A DNA stretch of 15,145 nucleotides. Source: Candidatus Omnitrophota bacterium (GTDB lineage Bacteria > Omnitrophota > Gorgyraeia > Tantalellales > Tantalellaceae). Shown here piece by piece: positions 6,569-13,770 of the stretch; positions within the stretch are counted from its first letter, which is position 1, and the number at the start of each line of letters is the position of its first letter. The notes under the pieces are model-generated. The model had not been told where the DNA came from, did not search any database, and saw only the letters and a list, made by a program, of their open reading frames with translations. The position numbers were made by a program, and so were the translations under genes. Location: assembly GCA_013204685.1 (NCBI GenBank), contig JABMSC010000084.1:1-15145 (forward strand). Reading direction: 5' to 3'.

Positions 6569-7237
6569 ATGCAAAGACGCGGGAAACTCTTTTATCTTCT
6601 ATTATCGATATTGTTTGTCCTCGTAGCGTATCCTTTCTTCGAAGCAAATCCGCTGGCGTCAAAACTCTTCGCTATTTTTATATCATTTATTTTAATTTCT
6701 GGCACATATGCGGTCAGCAGGGAAAGCCTGTGGAAACGCATAACTTCACTTATTCTTGCCGTGCCTACGATAGTTATCATCTGGGCTGACGAATTTGTGG
6801 ATGTCCGCATGGTAGAGATCCTGGATTATATTTTTGTAATACTTTTCCTTAGTTTCACGGTTTTTTGCGTGCTTTCACATATAGTGCGCGCAAAAAGGAT
6901 CACAAAAGATATTCTTGCCGGTGCTGTCAGCGCGTATCTGCTTTTGGGATTTACCTGGTCCATGCTCTACGGGTTGGTTCAAAGCATAAGGCCGGGTTCA
7001 TTCCGCATTTTCGGACAAATTCCCACGGAGACAATTCAGGAGTGGGGGTTTTTCACATATTATAGTTTTACGACGCTTACTACTCTCGGGTATGGGGACA
7101 TAACGCCCGTGACTTCCTATGCACAGTCCCTGGCGATCCTGGAAGCCACCTTTGGCGTTCTTTTCAGCGCGATCTTAATAGCAAGACTTGTTGGCATGTA
7201 TTTATTCCAGACTCGGGAAGAAAGCAAAAATATATGA
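6569..7237 (+). CDS. Potassium channel-like membrane protein
   Basis: A 222-residue integral membrane protein. Hydrophobic segments at about 6-22, 31-48, 57-73, 83-104 and 112-138 precede a pore loop (about 161-178) with the K+ selectivity filter TLGYGD (172-177), then a last helix (about 185-211). That is the 6-helix layout of ion channels with the S5-P-S6 pore at the C-terminus. The fourth helix lacks the regular Arg/Lys ladder of a voltage sensor (it is mostly hydrophobic with acidic residues), and no RCK or cyclic-nucleotide domain follows, so gating is unclear. It should let K+ cross the inner membrane as a tetramer. The start at 6569 follows a good ribosome binding site. The stop overlaps the next gene's ATG (ATGA). 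Confidence 0.85.
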   Translation: MQRRGKLFYLLLSILFVLVAYPFFEANPLASKLFAIFISFILISGTYAVSRESLWKRITSLILAVPTIVIIWADEFVDVRMVEILDYIFVILFLSFTVFCVLSHIVRAKRITKDILAGAVSAYLLLGFTWSMLYGLVQSIRPGSFRIFGQIPTETIQEWGFFTYYSFTTLTTLGYGDITPVTSYAQSLAILEATFGVLFSAILIARLVGMYLFQTREESKNI

Positions 7238-7767
7238 GAAATATAAAAATATGTCATCCCCGCGTAAGCGGGGATCTAATAAGAATAAAAAAAACTATCA
7301 TTGTTCTTGCACTGTGTTTAACTTTGCCGGTGACCCTCATCGCCCGGGACTTTTTCTCAGCATCCGCTTATGCCCAACAGGCTATTATACGCGATAAGCA
7401 GGGCCGGGAGAGAGGATATTCCCGCACTCAAGGGGATGTAACCTATAATTACACTAAAAACGGCAGGCAAATAGGATATTCCAAGAACGTGGGTGACAGA
7501 ACCTATGATTTCGATAGGCAGGGCAGAGAAAGAGGATATTCTCAAACTGTTGGAGACGCAGAGTACCATTACAATAAGTCCGGCAGAGAAAGAGGATATT
7601 CCCAAACCACAGGCACTGGATCCAGCCGTGATCCAGGAGACAGCTCCGCCAATAGCTCCGCGCGATCCGCAGAGAATCAGATGATACCTTTTGCTCCTTC
7701 AGAAAGCAGCCTGTGGGGATATTCAAATGCGGGCGCCTCTAAGCCTGACAAACCGGAAGATAAGTAG
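7234..7767 (+). CDS. Secreted protein with 20-residue GRERGYS repeats
   Basis: This 177-residue protein is not a family I can name. It begins with a hydrophobic signal core (21-36) and a likely cleavage after AYA (about 47). Then come three full 20-residue repeats (55-74, 75-94, 95-114) and a partial fourth (115-127). The pattern is GRxxGYS, then GD and a YxY/YxF pair, which suggests stacked beta-hairpins somewhat like YD or MORN-type repeats. The C-terminal 50 residues are Ser/Pro-rich and probably disordered, with a stray WGYS (161-164) echoing the repeat. Translation is likely coupled to the channel gene through the ATGA overlap. As in the TPR gene, a GC-rich hairpin repeat (7252-7282) is translated between the start and the signal core (CHPRVSGDL). 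Its TAG stop lies in another repeat sequence. A surface or periplasmic binding role is possible but unproven. Confidence 0.72.
   Translation: MRNIKICHPRVSGDLIRIKKTIIVLALCLTLPVTLIARDFFSASAYAQQAIIRDKQGRERGYSRTQGDVTYNYTKNGRQIGYSKNVGDRTYDFDRQGRERGYSQTVGDAEYHYNKSGRERGYSQTTGTGSSRDPGDSSANSSARSAENQMIPFAPSESSLWGYSNAGASKPDKPEDK
7252..7282. repeat. Short GC-rich hairpin repeat, copy B, inside coding sequence
   Basis: Arms ATCCCCG (7256-7262) and CGGGGAT (7269-7275). It matches the copy at 5682-5712 in sequence, in reading frame and in position relative to the start codon and signal-peptide core. Confidence 0.88.
7396..7614 (+). repeat. 60-bp tandem coding repeats
   Basis: Three 60-bp units (7396-7455, 7456-7515, 7516-7575) and a partial fourth (7576-7614) encode the GR-x2-GYS repeats. 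Units 1, 3 and 4 share GRERGYS, while unit 2 (GRQIGYS) is more diverged. The DNA differs between units, so the array is old enough to have drifted under protein-level selection. Confidence 0.85.
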
Positions 7768-7775
7768 GGGCACGG
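7764..7775. repeat. Partial GTAGGGGCACGG repeat at a gene end
   Basis: These 12 bp equal the left half of the palindrome at 12163-12190. The right half is absent or decayed. The TAG (7765-7767) is the stop codon of the repeat-protein gene. Confidence 0.55.
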
Positions 7776-7788
7776 GGTCTCTATTATT

Positions 7789-9039
7789 ATGATCATTACC
7801 GAACACGCCAAAAGAAATCTCCTTATTCTATCCTGGGCGCTGTATGACCTGGCAAACCAGTTCTTTGCCCTCAATGTTGTGTCTTTGTATTTCCCAAGAT
7901 GGTTAACAATTGAAAATAACACACCTGAAATTTTTTATGGCTTAAGTTTTGGTATTTCCATGCTTCTGGTTGCCGTGTGCGCTCCTTTTTTGGGGACGAT
8001 GGCGGACATAAAAGGCAGGCATAAGCCATTCCTCATATTTTTCACCCTTATAGCCGTAATCTTCACTGTGGCCCTTGGCCTGACGAAAAGCATTTCACTG
8101 GCGCTCATATTTTTCGCGATCGCAAACTTTGGATGCCAGGAAGCTATTATTTTTTACAATGCTCTTATGATAAAAGTTGCACCGGGAAAAAGAATAGGGC
8201 TTGTGTCGGGTTTGGGGAGGATGTTCGGCTACTCGGGGGCGATACTCGCGCTTCTCTTTACCAAACCCATAATTATGAAAGTGGGATACCAGATGACCTT
8301 CATTGTTACGGGAGTTCTTTTCTTTTTGTTCGCTCTTCCATGCATGCTTTTTGTCCGGGACTCCTCGTGCAGTAAAAAAAGCTGGAGAGAGGACCTCTTT
8401 GATAAAAGTGTCATCACAGAGACCATTTCCCGCCTCAAAGAAAGCGTTTTTAAGCGCCGCATGTTCGAGGGGCTTATAGATTTTTTAAAGGTTGTGTTTT
8501 TTCTCTTGTGTGTAGTTAATACCGTAATCCTCTTTATGTCCATTTACGCAAGCAGGGTTTTCGGTCTTACGACGTCACAGGTGATAGACTTGATCGCATT
8601 CTCAACGGTTTTTGCCATGGTTTCAAGTGTTGTTTCGGGATACATAAGTGATCTTGTTGGATATCGTAAGGCTCTAATGGGAGTATTTGTCCTGTGGATC
8701 TTGTGTATTCTCGGCGGGGGGTTGTTGAATGTGCCGTTTCACTGGCTCTTAGGGGCTATAGCGGGAACAAGTTTAGGAGCTACATGGGTCATCTTGCGTG
8801 CGATGATCATAAAACTTATTCCTGAGGAAAACCTGGGAGAGGCTTTTGGGATATTCAATCTTATAGGATATCTGTCGGCAGTGATCGGGCCCGTTCTCTG
8901 GGGACTTACTCTTCTTTATTTTACGCGGATGGGGGAAGCGGGATACAGGATAGCCTTTTTGAGCATGATATTGTTTCTCATAGTAGGTATGCTGCTATTA
9001 GTCAGGAAGGGAAAAGATATTCTTAAGGGAGGCAAGTAA
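7789..9039 (+). CDS. MFS transporter, UMF1/Atg22-like
   Basis: A 416-residue polytopic membrane protein of the major facilitator superfamily, about 12 helices in two halves joined by a charged loop (about 190-230). The N-terminal WALYDLANQFFA (16-27) is typical of the UMF1 family (related to yeast Atg22), and GTMADIKGRHKP (69-80) is the MFS loop 2-3 motif. Substrate is unknown: UMF1 members are mostly uncharacterised and Atg22 effluxes amino acids. Its stop is immediately followed by the GTG start of the synthetase/ACP/acyltransferase fusion. By analogy with the lplT-aas pair of E. coli, where an MFS flippase hands lysophospholipid to an acyltransferase-synthetase, it could move lysophospholipids across the inner membrane. 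That is inference from position only; LplT belongs to another MFS branch. Confidence 0.85.
   Translation: MIITEHAKRNLLILSWALYDLANQFFALNVVSLYFPRWLTIENNTPEIFYGLSFGISMLLVAVCAPFLGTMADIKGRHKPFLIFFTLIAVIFTVALGLTKSISLALIFFAIANFGCQEAIIFYNALMIKVAPGKRIGLVSGLGRMFGYSGAILALLFTKPIIMKVGYQMTFIVTGVLFFLFALPCMLFVRDSSCSKKSWREDLFDKSVITETISRLKESVFKRRMFEGLIDFLKVVFFLLCVVNTVILFMSIYASRVFGLTTSQVIDLIAFSTVFAMVSSVVSGYISDLVGYRKALMGVFVLWILCILGGGLLNVPFHWLLGAIAGTSLGATWVILRAMIIKLIPEENLGEAFGIFNLIGYLSAVIGPVLWGLTLLYFTRMGEAGYRIAFLSMILFLIVGMLLLVRKGKDILKGGK
9025..9032 (+). promoter_or_regulatory. Ribosome binding site for the GTG-started fusion gene
   Basis: AAGGGAGG inside the last codons of the MFS gene lies 7 bp before the GTG at 9040. 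It supports that start and implies translational coupling, with no gap between the two genes. Confidence 0.75.
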
Positions 9040-11730
9040 GTGTTTTTGGATCTATGGAAAAAAGAAAAAGAGACGGCATCAAAATATCCCCAAGAAACAG
9101 CTATACGTCAGAAGAAGGATGATGAGTGGAATGATCTTTCATTCAAAGAGCTTCAAGAAAACATAACGCATCTGGCCGCCGTCCTTAAGGATCAAGGAAT
9201 AACCAAGGGCGAGAGAATAGCTATATGCCTTGAAAACCGGCCTGAATGGCCGGTAATATTTTTTGCTGCGATGGCACTGGGATCTATAGCTGTTCCGATC
9301 AGCCCCGCTTCAGGAAAAGAAGATATTCAGACTATTATAAAAGATTCCGGAACGAAAATTGTTTTTACGAATAAGAATCTGACTGATCAAATAAAAGAAG
9401 TTTGCGAGGAATGTTCTTCGGTAGAGCGAGTGATAGATGTTGATACCGAAGAATTTAAAAATCTTCCGGAGGGTCCCGGTAAAGAACTTGCAGAGGCCGA
9501 AATAGCTGAAGATGATCTGGCCTGCATATTGTATACTTCGGGTACCACGGCGGTTCCCAAAGGGGTTATGCTTACGCAGGGGAACCTTCTTGCCAATTAT
9601 GATTCCCTGGAAAAAATGAATTTAGCGTCTCATAAGGATAGGGTGATCTCTATTTTACCGCTCTATCATTCTTATGCGCTAATGGGGACAATGATCATGC
9701 CGCTTATTCTGGGGGGCCAGATCATTTACCCCGCGAGCATAAAAAGCGAAGATATATTCGAAGCAATGAATGATACGCATCCCACTATTTTTGTTGCTGT
9801 TCCGCAAATTTATTACGCGTTTTATCAGAGGATCAAGGATAAATTAAGCAAAATTTCTTTTCCTCTGAATGTATGTTTATGGATGAGCTTGAATATCTTC
9901 AGCAGCATAAGGAAAATGACCGGGGTAAACCTCAGCCGATTTTTACTTAAGGATATTCATGAGAAGTTTGGCGGTAAACTGAACTTGTTTGTAACCGGAG
10001 GGGCACGGTTTGATGAACATGTTGAAAAGAAGCTTTTTAAATTCGGATTTCCCATGATGAATGGATACGGGCTTACCGAGACCTCCCCGCTTTTAACATT
10101 AAACCCGCTTGGGAAGGGTAAGATAGGATCGGTAGGGCTTCCCGTGCCGGATGTAGAGATCAAGGTAGTCGGCAAAAACAAAGAAGGTGTTGGCGAAGTT
10201 GCCGCGCGCGGCAGGAACATAATGAAGGGATATTACAAAAGAGAAGACGAAACTCGTGCGGTTATAAAGGATGGATGGTTTTATACCGGGGATCTTGGAT
10301 TTATAGATAAAGATGGATACTTGTTCCTTACAGGAAGATCGAAAGAGGTTATCGTTTTAAGCTCGGGCGTTAATATCTATCCGGAAGAGATAGAAGAGGC
10401 ATATTCAAAAAGTACATCTATTAAGGATATATGTGTGTTTGAAGTGCCTGACAAAAAAACATCAGGTGAAAACCTTATTTTGTGGGCGGTGGTCGTTCCT
10501 GACCTGGAAGACATCAAGAAACACGGGGATGTAAACATAAAACATGTCATAAAAGAATGGTTTAAGAACGTGTCGGAAACTCTTCCCGCGCAGAAAAGGC
10601 TAATGGGTTTTTCTATTACGCTTGATGAGCTGTCGCGCACGCTTCTTGGTAAGATAAAAAGATATGAGGTCAAAGAAAGGTATCTTTCAGGCGCTAGGGA
10701 AGAAAGAGAACATGTAGCTCTGCCGAAAGAGCTGTCGAAGGAAGATATGGTCTTGATGGAAAGTGATGTTGCCGGAAAGATCATATCCTATCTGGAAAAC
10801 ACCACTCACAAGAAACCGGTCAGCCCGGATGACATACTGGAACTTGATCTTGGCATAGATTCGCTGGGAAGGGTGGAACTCACGCTGGGGTTGGAAGAGG
10901 CTCTCTCCGAGAAGATCAATGACGAGATTATAGGAAAGTCTTTTACGGTAAGAGAGCTGGTTGCGGGGGTGAAATCTTTCCTTGAAGGGGGAGAGTATGA
11001 TTCCGCTTACAGCGAAAGAGAAGAGAGCTGGAAGGACCTTTTAGAAGAGAGTCCATCGGAGGAGACGCTTAACAAAATAGAACTTAATCCCGGCTTTGGC
11101 ACATGTCTTTTTGCATTTTTATTCAGGGCGACATTTTACTCGATCTTCAAATTATTCTATAATTTAAAGATCGAAGGCCGGGAAAACATACCAGACGCGG
11201 GATCCTGTATTGTTTACGTGAACCATTCAAGTTTTTTTGACGGGTTTTTAGTTGCGACATCTGTTCCGAGGAACTTTTGTCTCAATCTATTTTTCATGGG
11301 GTTCAGGGTATATTTTACCGCGCCTATTGTTCATCATCTTATAAAGATAGGGAGAGGTATACCGCTGGATCTTTCGTCGCATCTATTGGAGACGTTAAGA
11401 AGCGCCAGTTACATCTTAAAAAACGGCAAAAATCTGTGCATGTTCCCGGAAGGTATGCGCACCTTTGACGGAGAAGTACACGAGTTCAAGAAGGGGTTCG
11501 GCATACTTGCAAAAGAGGCGGGGGTAAAGCTCATGCCGGTTGCTTTAATAGGAACATATGAAGCCTGGCCGAGAACCCGGAAATTCCCCCGGAGGCATCC
11601 CATAACAGTCAGATTCGGAAAGCCCATTGATATAGAAGAAGCCGAGGAGCTTGGAATGGATATGGGCGCAAAAGATGAATATGAAGCGATTTGCACTGTT
11701 GCGAGGGATATTCTGGTGAAGTTAAAGTGA
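9040..11730 (+). CDS. Acyl-ACP synthetase / ACP / acyltransferase fusion (Aas-like)
   Basis: An 896-residue three-part enzyme. An AMP-binding synthetase (about 1-550) has YTSGTTAVPKG (165-175), GYGLTET (342-348), TGD (416-418) and the catalytic lysine K538 in LLGKIKR. An acyl carrier protein domain (about 570-650) has LGIDSL with the phosphopantetheine serine S608. A PlsC-type acyltransferase (about 690-896) has NHSSFFD (H729, D734) and FPEGMR (804-807), where Met replaces the usual Thr. All three active sites look complete. The protein could activate a fatty acid, hold it on its own ACP and transfer it to a lysophospholipid or lysophosphatidate at the inner membrane. E. coli Aas does related chemistry with the domains in reverse order and no built-in ACP. 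The GTG start follows AAGGGAGG and abuts the MFS gene, suggesting one functional pair. The acyl acceptor is unknown. Confidence 0.92.
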   Translation: MFLDLWKKEKETASKYPQETAIRQKKDDEWNDLSFKELQENITHLAAVLKDQGITKGERIAICLENRPEWPVIFFAAMALGSIAVPISPASGKEDIQTIIKDSGTKIVFTNKNLTDQIKEVCEECSSVERVIDVDTEEFKNLPEGPGKELAEAEIAEDDLACILYTSGTTAVPKGVMLTQGNLLANYDSLEKMNLASHKDRVISILPLYHSYALMGTMIMPLILGGQIIYPASIKSEDIFEAMNDTHPTIFVAVPQIYYAFYQRIKDKLSKISFPLNVCLWMSLNIFSSIRKMTGVNLSRFLLKDIHEKFGGKLNLFVTGGARFDEHVEKKLFKFGFPMMNGYGLTETSPLLTLNPLGKGKIGSVGLPVPDVEIKVVGKNKEGVGEVAARGRNIMKGYYKREDETRAVIKDGWFYTGDLGFIDKDGYLFLTGRSKEVIVLSSGVNIYPEEIEEAYSKSTSIKDICVFEVPDKKTSGENLILWAVVVPDLEDIKKHGDVNIKHVIKEWFKNVSETLPAQKRLMGFSITLDELSRTLLGKIKRYEVKERYLSGAREEREHVALPKELSKEDMVLMESDVAGKIISYLENTTHKKPVSPDDILELDLGIDSLGRVELTLGLEEALSEKINDEIIGKSFTVRELVAGVKSFLEGGEYDSAYSEREESWKDLLEESPSEETLNKIELNPGFGTCLFAFLFRATFYSIFKLFYNLKIEGRENIPDAGSCIVYVNHSSFFDGFLVATSVPRNFCLNLFFMGFRVYFTAPIVHHLIKIGRGIPLDLSSHLLETLRSASYILKNGKNLCMFPEGMRTFDGEVHEFKKGFGILAKEAGVKLMPVALIGTYEAWPRTRKFPRRHPITVRFGKPIDIEEAEELGMDMGAKDEYEAICTVARDILVKLK

Positions 11731-11740
11731 GTGCAGGTTT

Positions 11741-11747
11741 GGAGGAG
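11741..11747 (+). promoter_or_regulatory. Ribosome binding site of archease
   Basis: GGAGGAG lies 2 bp before the ATG at 11750. This is close, but it is the only candidate. Confidence 0.65.
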
Positions 11748-11749
11748 TC

Positions 11750-12166
11750 ATGAAAAAATATGAACAAATAGAACATACCGCGGATCTTGGCGCGAAAATA
11801 TACGGAACAACCCTGCCCGAGCTTTTTGAAAATGCTGCGTTCTGCATGTTTGACATGATGACCGATCTAAGCAAAGTAGTTGATGGGGAATCGATCGAGA
11901 TCAAGGCAGAAGCGCCCGACAAAGAAAGTTTGCTCGTGGTCTGGCTTAATGAACTTTTATATGCGGCTACGACCGGCGAGCTTATTTTCAGCGAATTTGA
12001 TGTAAAAAGTCTGGATGAGAACAGTATACTGGCAGAGGCCAGGGGCCGAAAGCTGAAAGCAATAGAAGGAATTATAGATGTAGAAATAAAGGCAGCGACG
12101 TTCCATGATGTGGAGATAGCGGAGGGCGAGTTGGGGTATGAGGTGGTAATCGTGTTTGATGTGTAG
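11750..12166 (+). CDS. Archease, RtcB ligase cofactor
   Basis: A 138-residue protein of the archease family, which helps the RNA ligase RtcB become guanylylated and turn over. Signature features are the N-terminal EHTADLG (8-14, with D12 a likely metal ligand), the NAAFCMFDMM helix (28-37), LVVWLNELLY in the middle, and the C-terminal VVIVFDV with D137, the second likely metal-binding Asp. Length and both ends fit the family. It sits 19 bp after the lipid fusion gene and 42 bp before rtcB, the usual partner. The TAG stop is contributed by the palindromic repeat at 12163-12190, so the natural C-terminus may once have been a residue or more different. Confidence 0.93.
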   Translation: MKKYEQIEHTADLGAKIYGTTLPELFENAAFCMFDMMTDLSKVVDGESIEIKAEAPDKESLLVVWLNELLYAATTGELIFSEFDVKSLDENSILAEARGRKLKAIEGIIDVEIKAATFHDVEIAEGELGYEVVIVFDV

Positions 12167-12190
12167 GGGCACGGCATGCCGCGCCCCTAC
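12163..12190. repeat. 28-bp near-perfect palindrome between archease and rtcB
   Basis: Arms GTAGGGGC and GCCCCTAC surround a central GGCATGCC, with one mismatched pair overall. It resembles dispersed TAGGGGC...GCCCCTA repeats seen in many bacteria. It overlaps the archease stop codon (12164-12166) and lies just before the rtcB ribosome binding site. A hairpin here could affect translation of rtcB or mRNA stability. Confidence 0.85.
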
Positions 12191-12197
12191 GGCTTTT

Positions 12198-12204
12198 GGA
12201 GGTG
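12198..12204 (+). promoter_or_regulatory. Ribosome binding site deciding the rtcB start
   Basis: GGAGGTG lies 4 bp before the ATG at 12209. It favours that start over the in-frame ATG at 12176, which is the centre of the palindromic repeat. Confidence 0.8.
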
Positions 12205-12208
12205 CAAT

Positions 12209-13666
12209 ATGACCCACGCATTCACCGGTAAACTTGAAAGAATAGACGACTACAGGTGGCGGATCCCAAAAAGTTATATGCCGGGGATGAAAGTCCCGGG
12301 GATGATCTATTCGGATGAAAAAATGCTGAAGTCGATCGTCAAAGATAATGCTCCGCAGCAGATCGCGAACGCGGCGCATCTTCCGGGAATAGTTAAGGCT
12401 TCCATGGCTATGCCGGATATTCACTGGGGTTATGGCCTTCCGATAGGCGGTGTTGTTGCGACTGATATCGAGGACGGGGGAGTGATCACTCCCGGAGGTG
12501 TTGGGTACGATATAAATTGCGGAGTCCGGCTTATGAGAACGAGTCTTTCTGCTGATGATGTTCGTTCCAGAATAAAGCATCTTGTTGATGTTCTCTTTCG
12601 GGAGATACCGGCTGGTGTCGGGTCCACGGGAAGCATCAGAGCGGGGAGGGCCGAAGAGGAAAACATAATGCTAAAAGGGTCTGAATGGGCCGTTCGGAAA
12701 GGGTATGGATGGCAGTCAGATCTGGAATATTGCGAAGGAAACGGAGCTATTAAAGGGGCTGATCCGGCTGATGTATCCGACAGGGCCTTTGAACGCGGGC
12801 GCAAACAGCCCGGCACGCTCGGATCGGGGAATCATTTTCTTGAAGTTCAGGAAGTTGAAGAGATCTACAATGAGGAAACAGCCAAAATATTCGGAATAGA
12901 AAAAGGACAAGTTACGGTTATGATCCATACAGGAAGCAGAGGTCTTGGTCATCAGGTGTGCAGTGATTATGCATCAAAAATGATAGGTCTCTTGAGTAAA
13001 TTTAAAATAAATGTCCCGGACAAACAGTTAGCCTGCGTGCCCGTAAAAAGCGAAGAAGGACGGGCCTATTTAGGCGCGATGAGAGCAGCTGCAAACTATG
13101 CGTGGAATAACAGACAAATTATAATGCATCTTACAAGAAAAGTTTTTAGCGAAGTTTTCAGTGAGAGCGCCGAAAGCCTGGGGATGCATCTTGTGTATGA
13201 CGTTGCTCACAATATAGCTAAAGTCGAGCAGTATGAGATCGACGGACGGGTGCGTGAACTTTGCGTGCATCGTAAGGGAGCCACAAGAGCGTTTCCTCCC
13301 GGGCACGATGAGCTTCCCGAGAAGTACAAGAAAGCGGGCCAGCCGGTAATAATACCGGGTGATATGGGAAGATGTTCATATCTCTTAGCCGGAACTCAAA
13401 AAGCGGAAGAGACCTTTTACTCGACTTGCCACGGTGCCGGAAGACTTTTATCCAGGTCTGCCGCCAAGAGGAACACTAAAGGTCGTGCGATTGCCCGAGA
13501 ACTTGAAGATAAAGGGATCTTTGTAAGACATACCGGACGCCAGACTCTTCATGAAGAAGTCTCCGAAGCATATAAGAATGTTACTGATGTTGTAGATATT
13601 GTAGAAGGCGCGGGGATCTCAGTGAAGGTAGCTAAGATGAGGCCGATGGGGGTTATAAAAGGATGA
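12209..13666 (+). CDS. rtcB: RtcB RNA ligase
   Basis: GTP- and Mn2+-dependent ligase that joins 2',3'-cyclic phosphate or 3'-phosphate RNA ends to 5'-OH ends; cytoplasmic; 485 residues, the normal size. The metal and catalytic residues are present in order: GGVGYDINCGVR (D101, C104), GTLGSGNHFLE (H209), HTGSRGLGH (H240), VAHNIAKVE (H334), the guanylylated histidine in STCHGAGR (H408) and the C-terminal RPMGVIKG (K484). The IPGDMG motif (382-387) has Asp where many bacterial RtcBs have Ser. I chose the ATG at 12209 because it follows GGAGGTG. The archease directly upstream is the known activator. Together they may repair cut tRNA or rRNA; no tRNA-intron or RtcA/RtcR partner is in the window. 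The serS gene downstream appears separately promoted. Confidence 0.96.
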   Translation: MTHAFTGKLERIDDYRWRIPKSYMPGMKVPGMIYSDEKMLKSIVKDNAPQQIANAAHLPGIVKASMAMPDIHWGYGLPIGGVVATDIEDGGVITPGGVGYDINCGVRLMRTSLSADDVRSRIKHLVDVLFREIPAGVGSTGSIRAGRAEEENIMLKGSEWAVRKGYGWQSDLEYCEGNGAIKGADPADVSDRAFERGRKQPGTLGSGNHFLEVQEVEEIYNEETAKIFGIEKGQVTVMIHTGSRGLGHQVCSDYASKMIGLLSKFKINVPDKQLACVPVKSEEGRAYLGAMRAAANYAWNNRQIIMHLTRKVFSEVFSESAESLGMHLVYDVAHNIAKVEQYEIDGRVRELCVHRKGATRAFPPGHDELPEKYKKAGQPVIIPGDMGRCSYLLAGTQKAEETFYSTCHGAGRLLSRSAAKRNTKGRAIARELEDKGIFVRHTGRQTLHEEVSEAYKNVTDVVDIVEGAGISVKVAKMRPMGVIKG

Positions 13667-13681
13667 TCAGCCGTTAGTTGT

Positions 13682-13710
13682 TTGCATAATGTGGGAATTG
13701 CGTATATAAT
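13682..13710 (+). promoter_or_regulatory. Probable promoter of serS
   Basis: A -10 box TATAAT (13705-13710) is preceded at 17 bp by TTGCAT (13682-13687). The implied leader is about 54 nt and holds a small 6-bp hairpin (13729-13734 with 13743-13748) before the ribosome binding site. No T-box motif or terminator hairpin is present. The -35 match is weak. Confidence 0.5.
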
Positions 13711-13758
13711 TGAGCGAGAATGATACAAAGATAAGCCATGCGTTATCTCTAGAAATAC

Positions 13759-13765
13759 GAAAGGA
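13759..13765 (+). promoter_or_regulatory. Ribosome binding site of serS
   Basis: GAAAGGA lies 5 bp before the ATG at 13771. Confidence 0.6.
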
Positions 13766-13770
13766 TATAT

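Noticed and set aside
12176..12208. Upstream in-frame ATG for RtcB
   Set aside because: It is the centre of the palindromic repeat and has no ribosome binding site; the ATG at 12209 does and gives the usual protein length.
13711..13770. T-box or other riboswitch before serS
   Set aside because: The leader is only about 54 nt, with a small 6-bp hairpin and no T-box motif or terminator.
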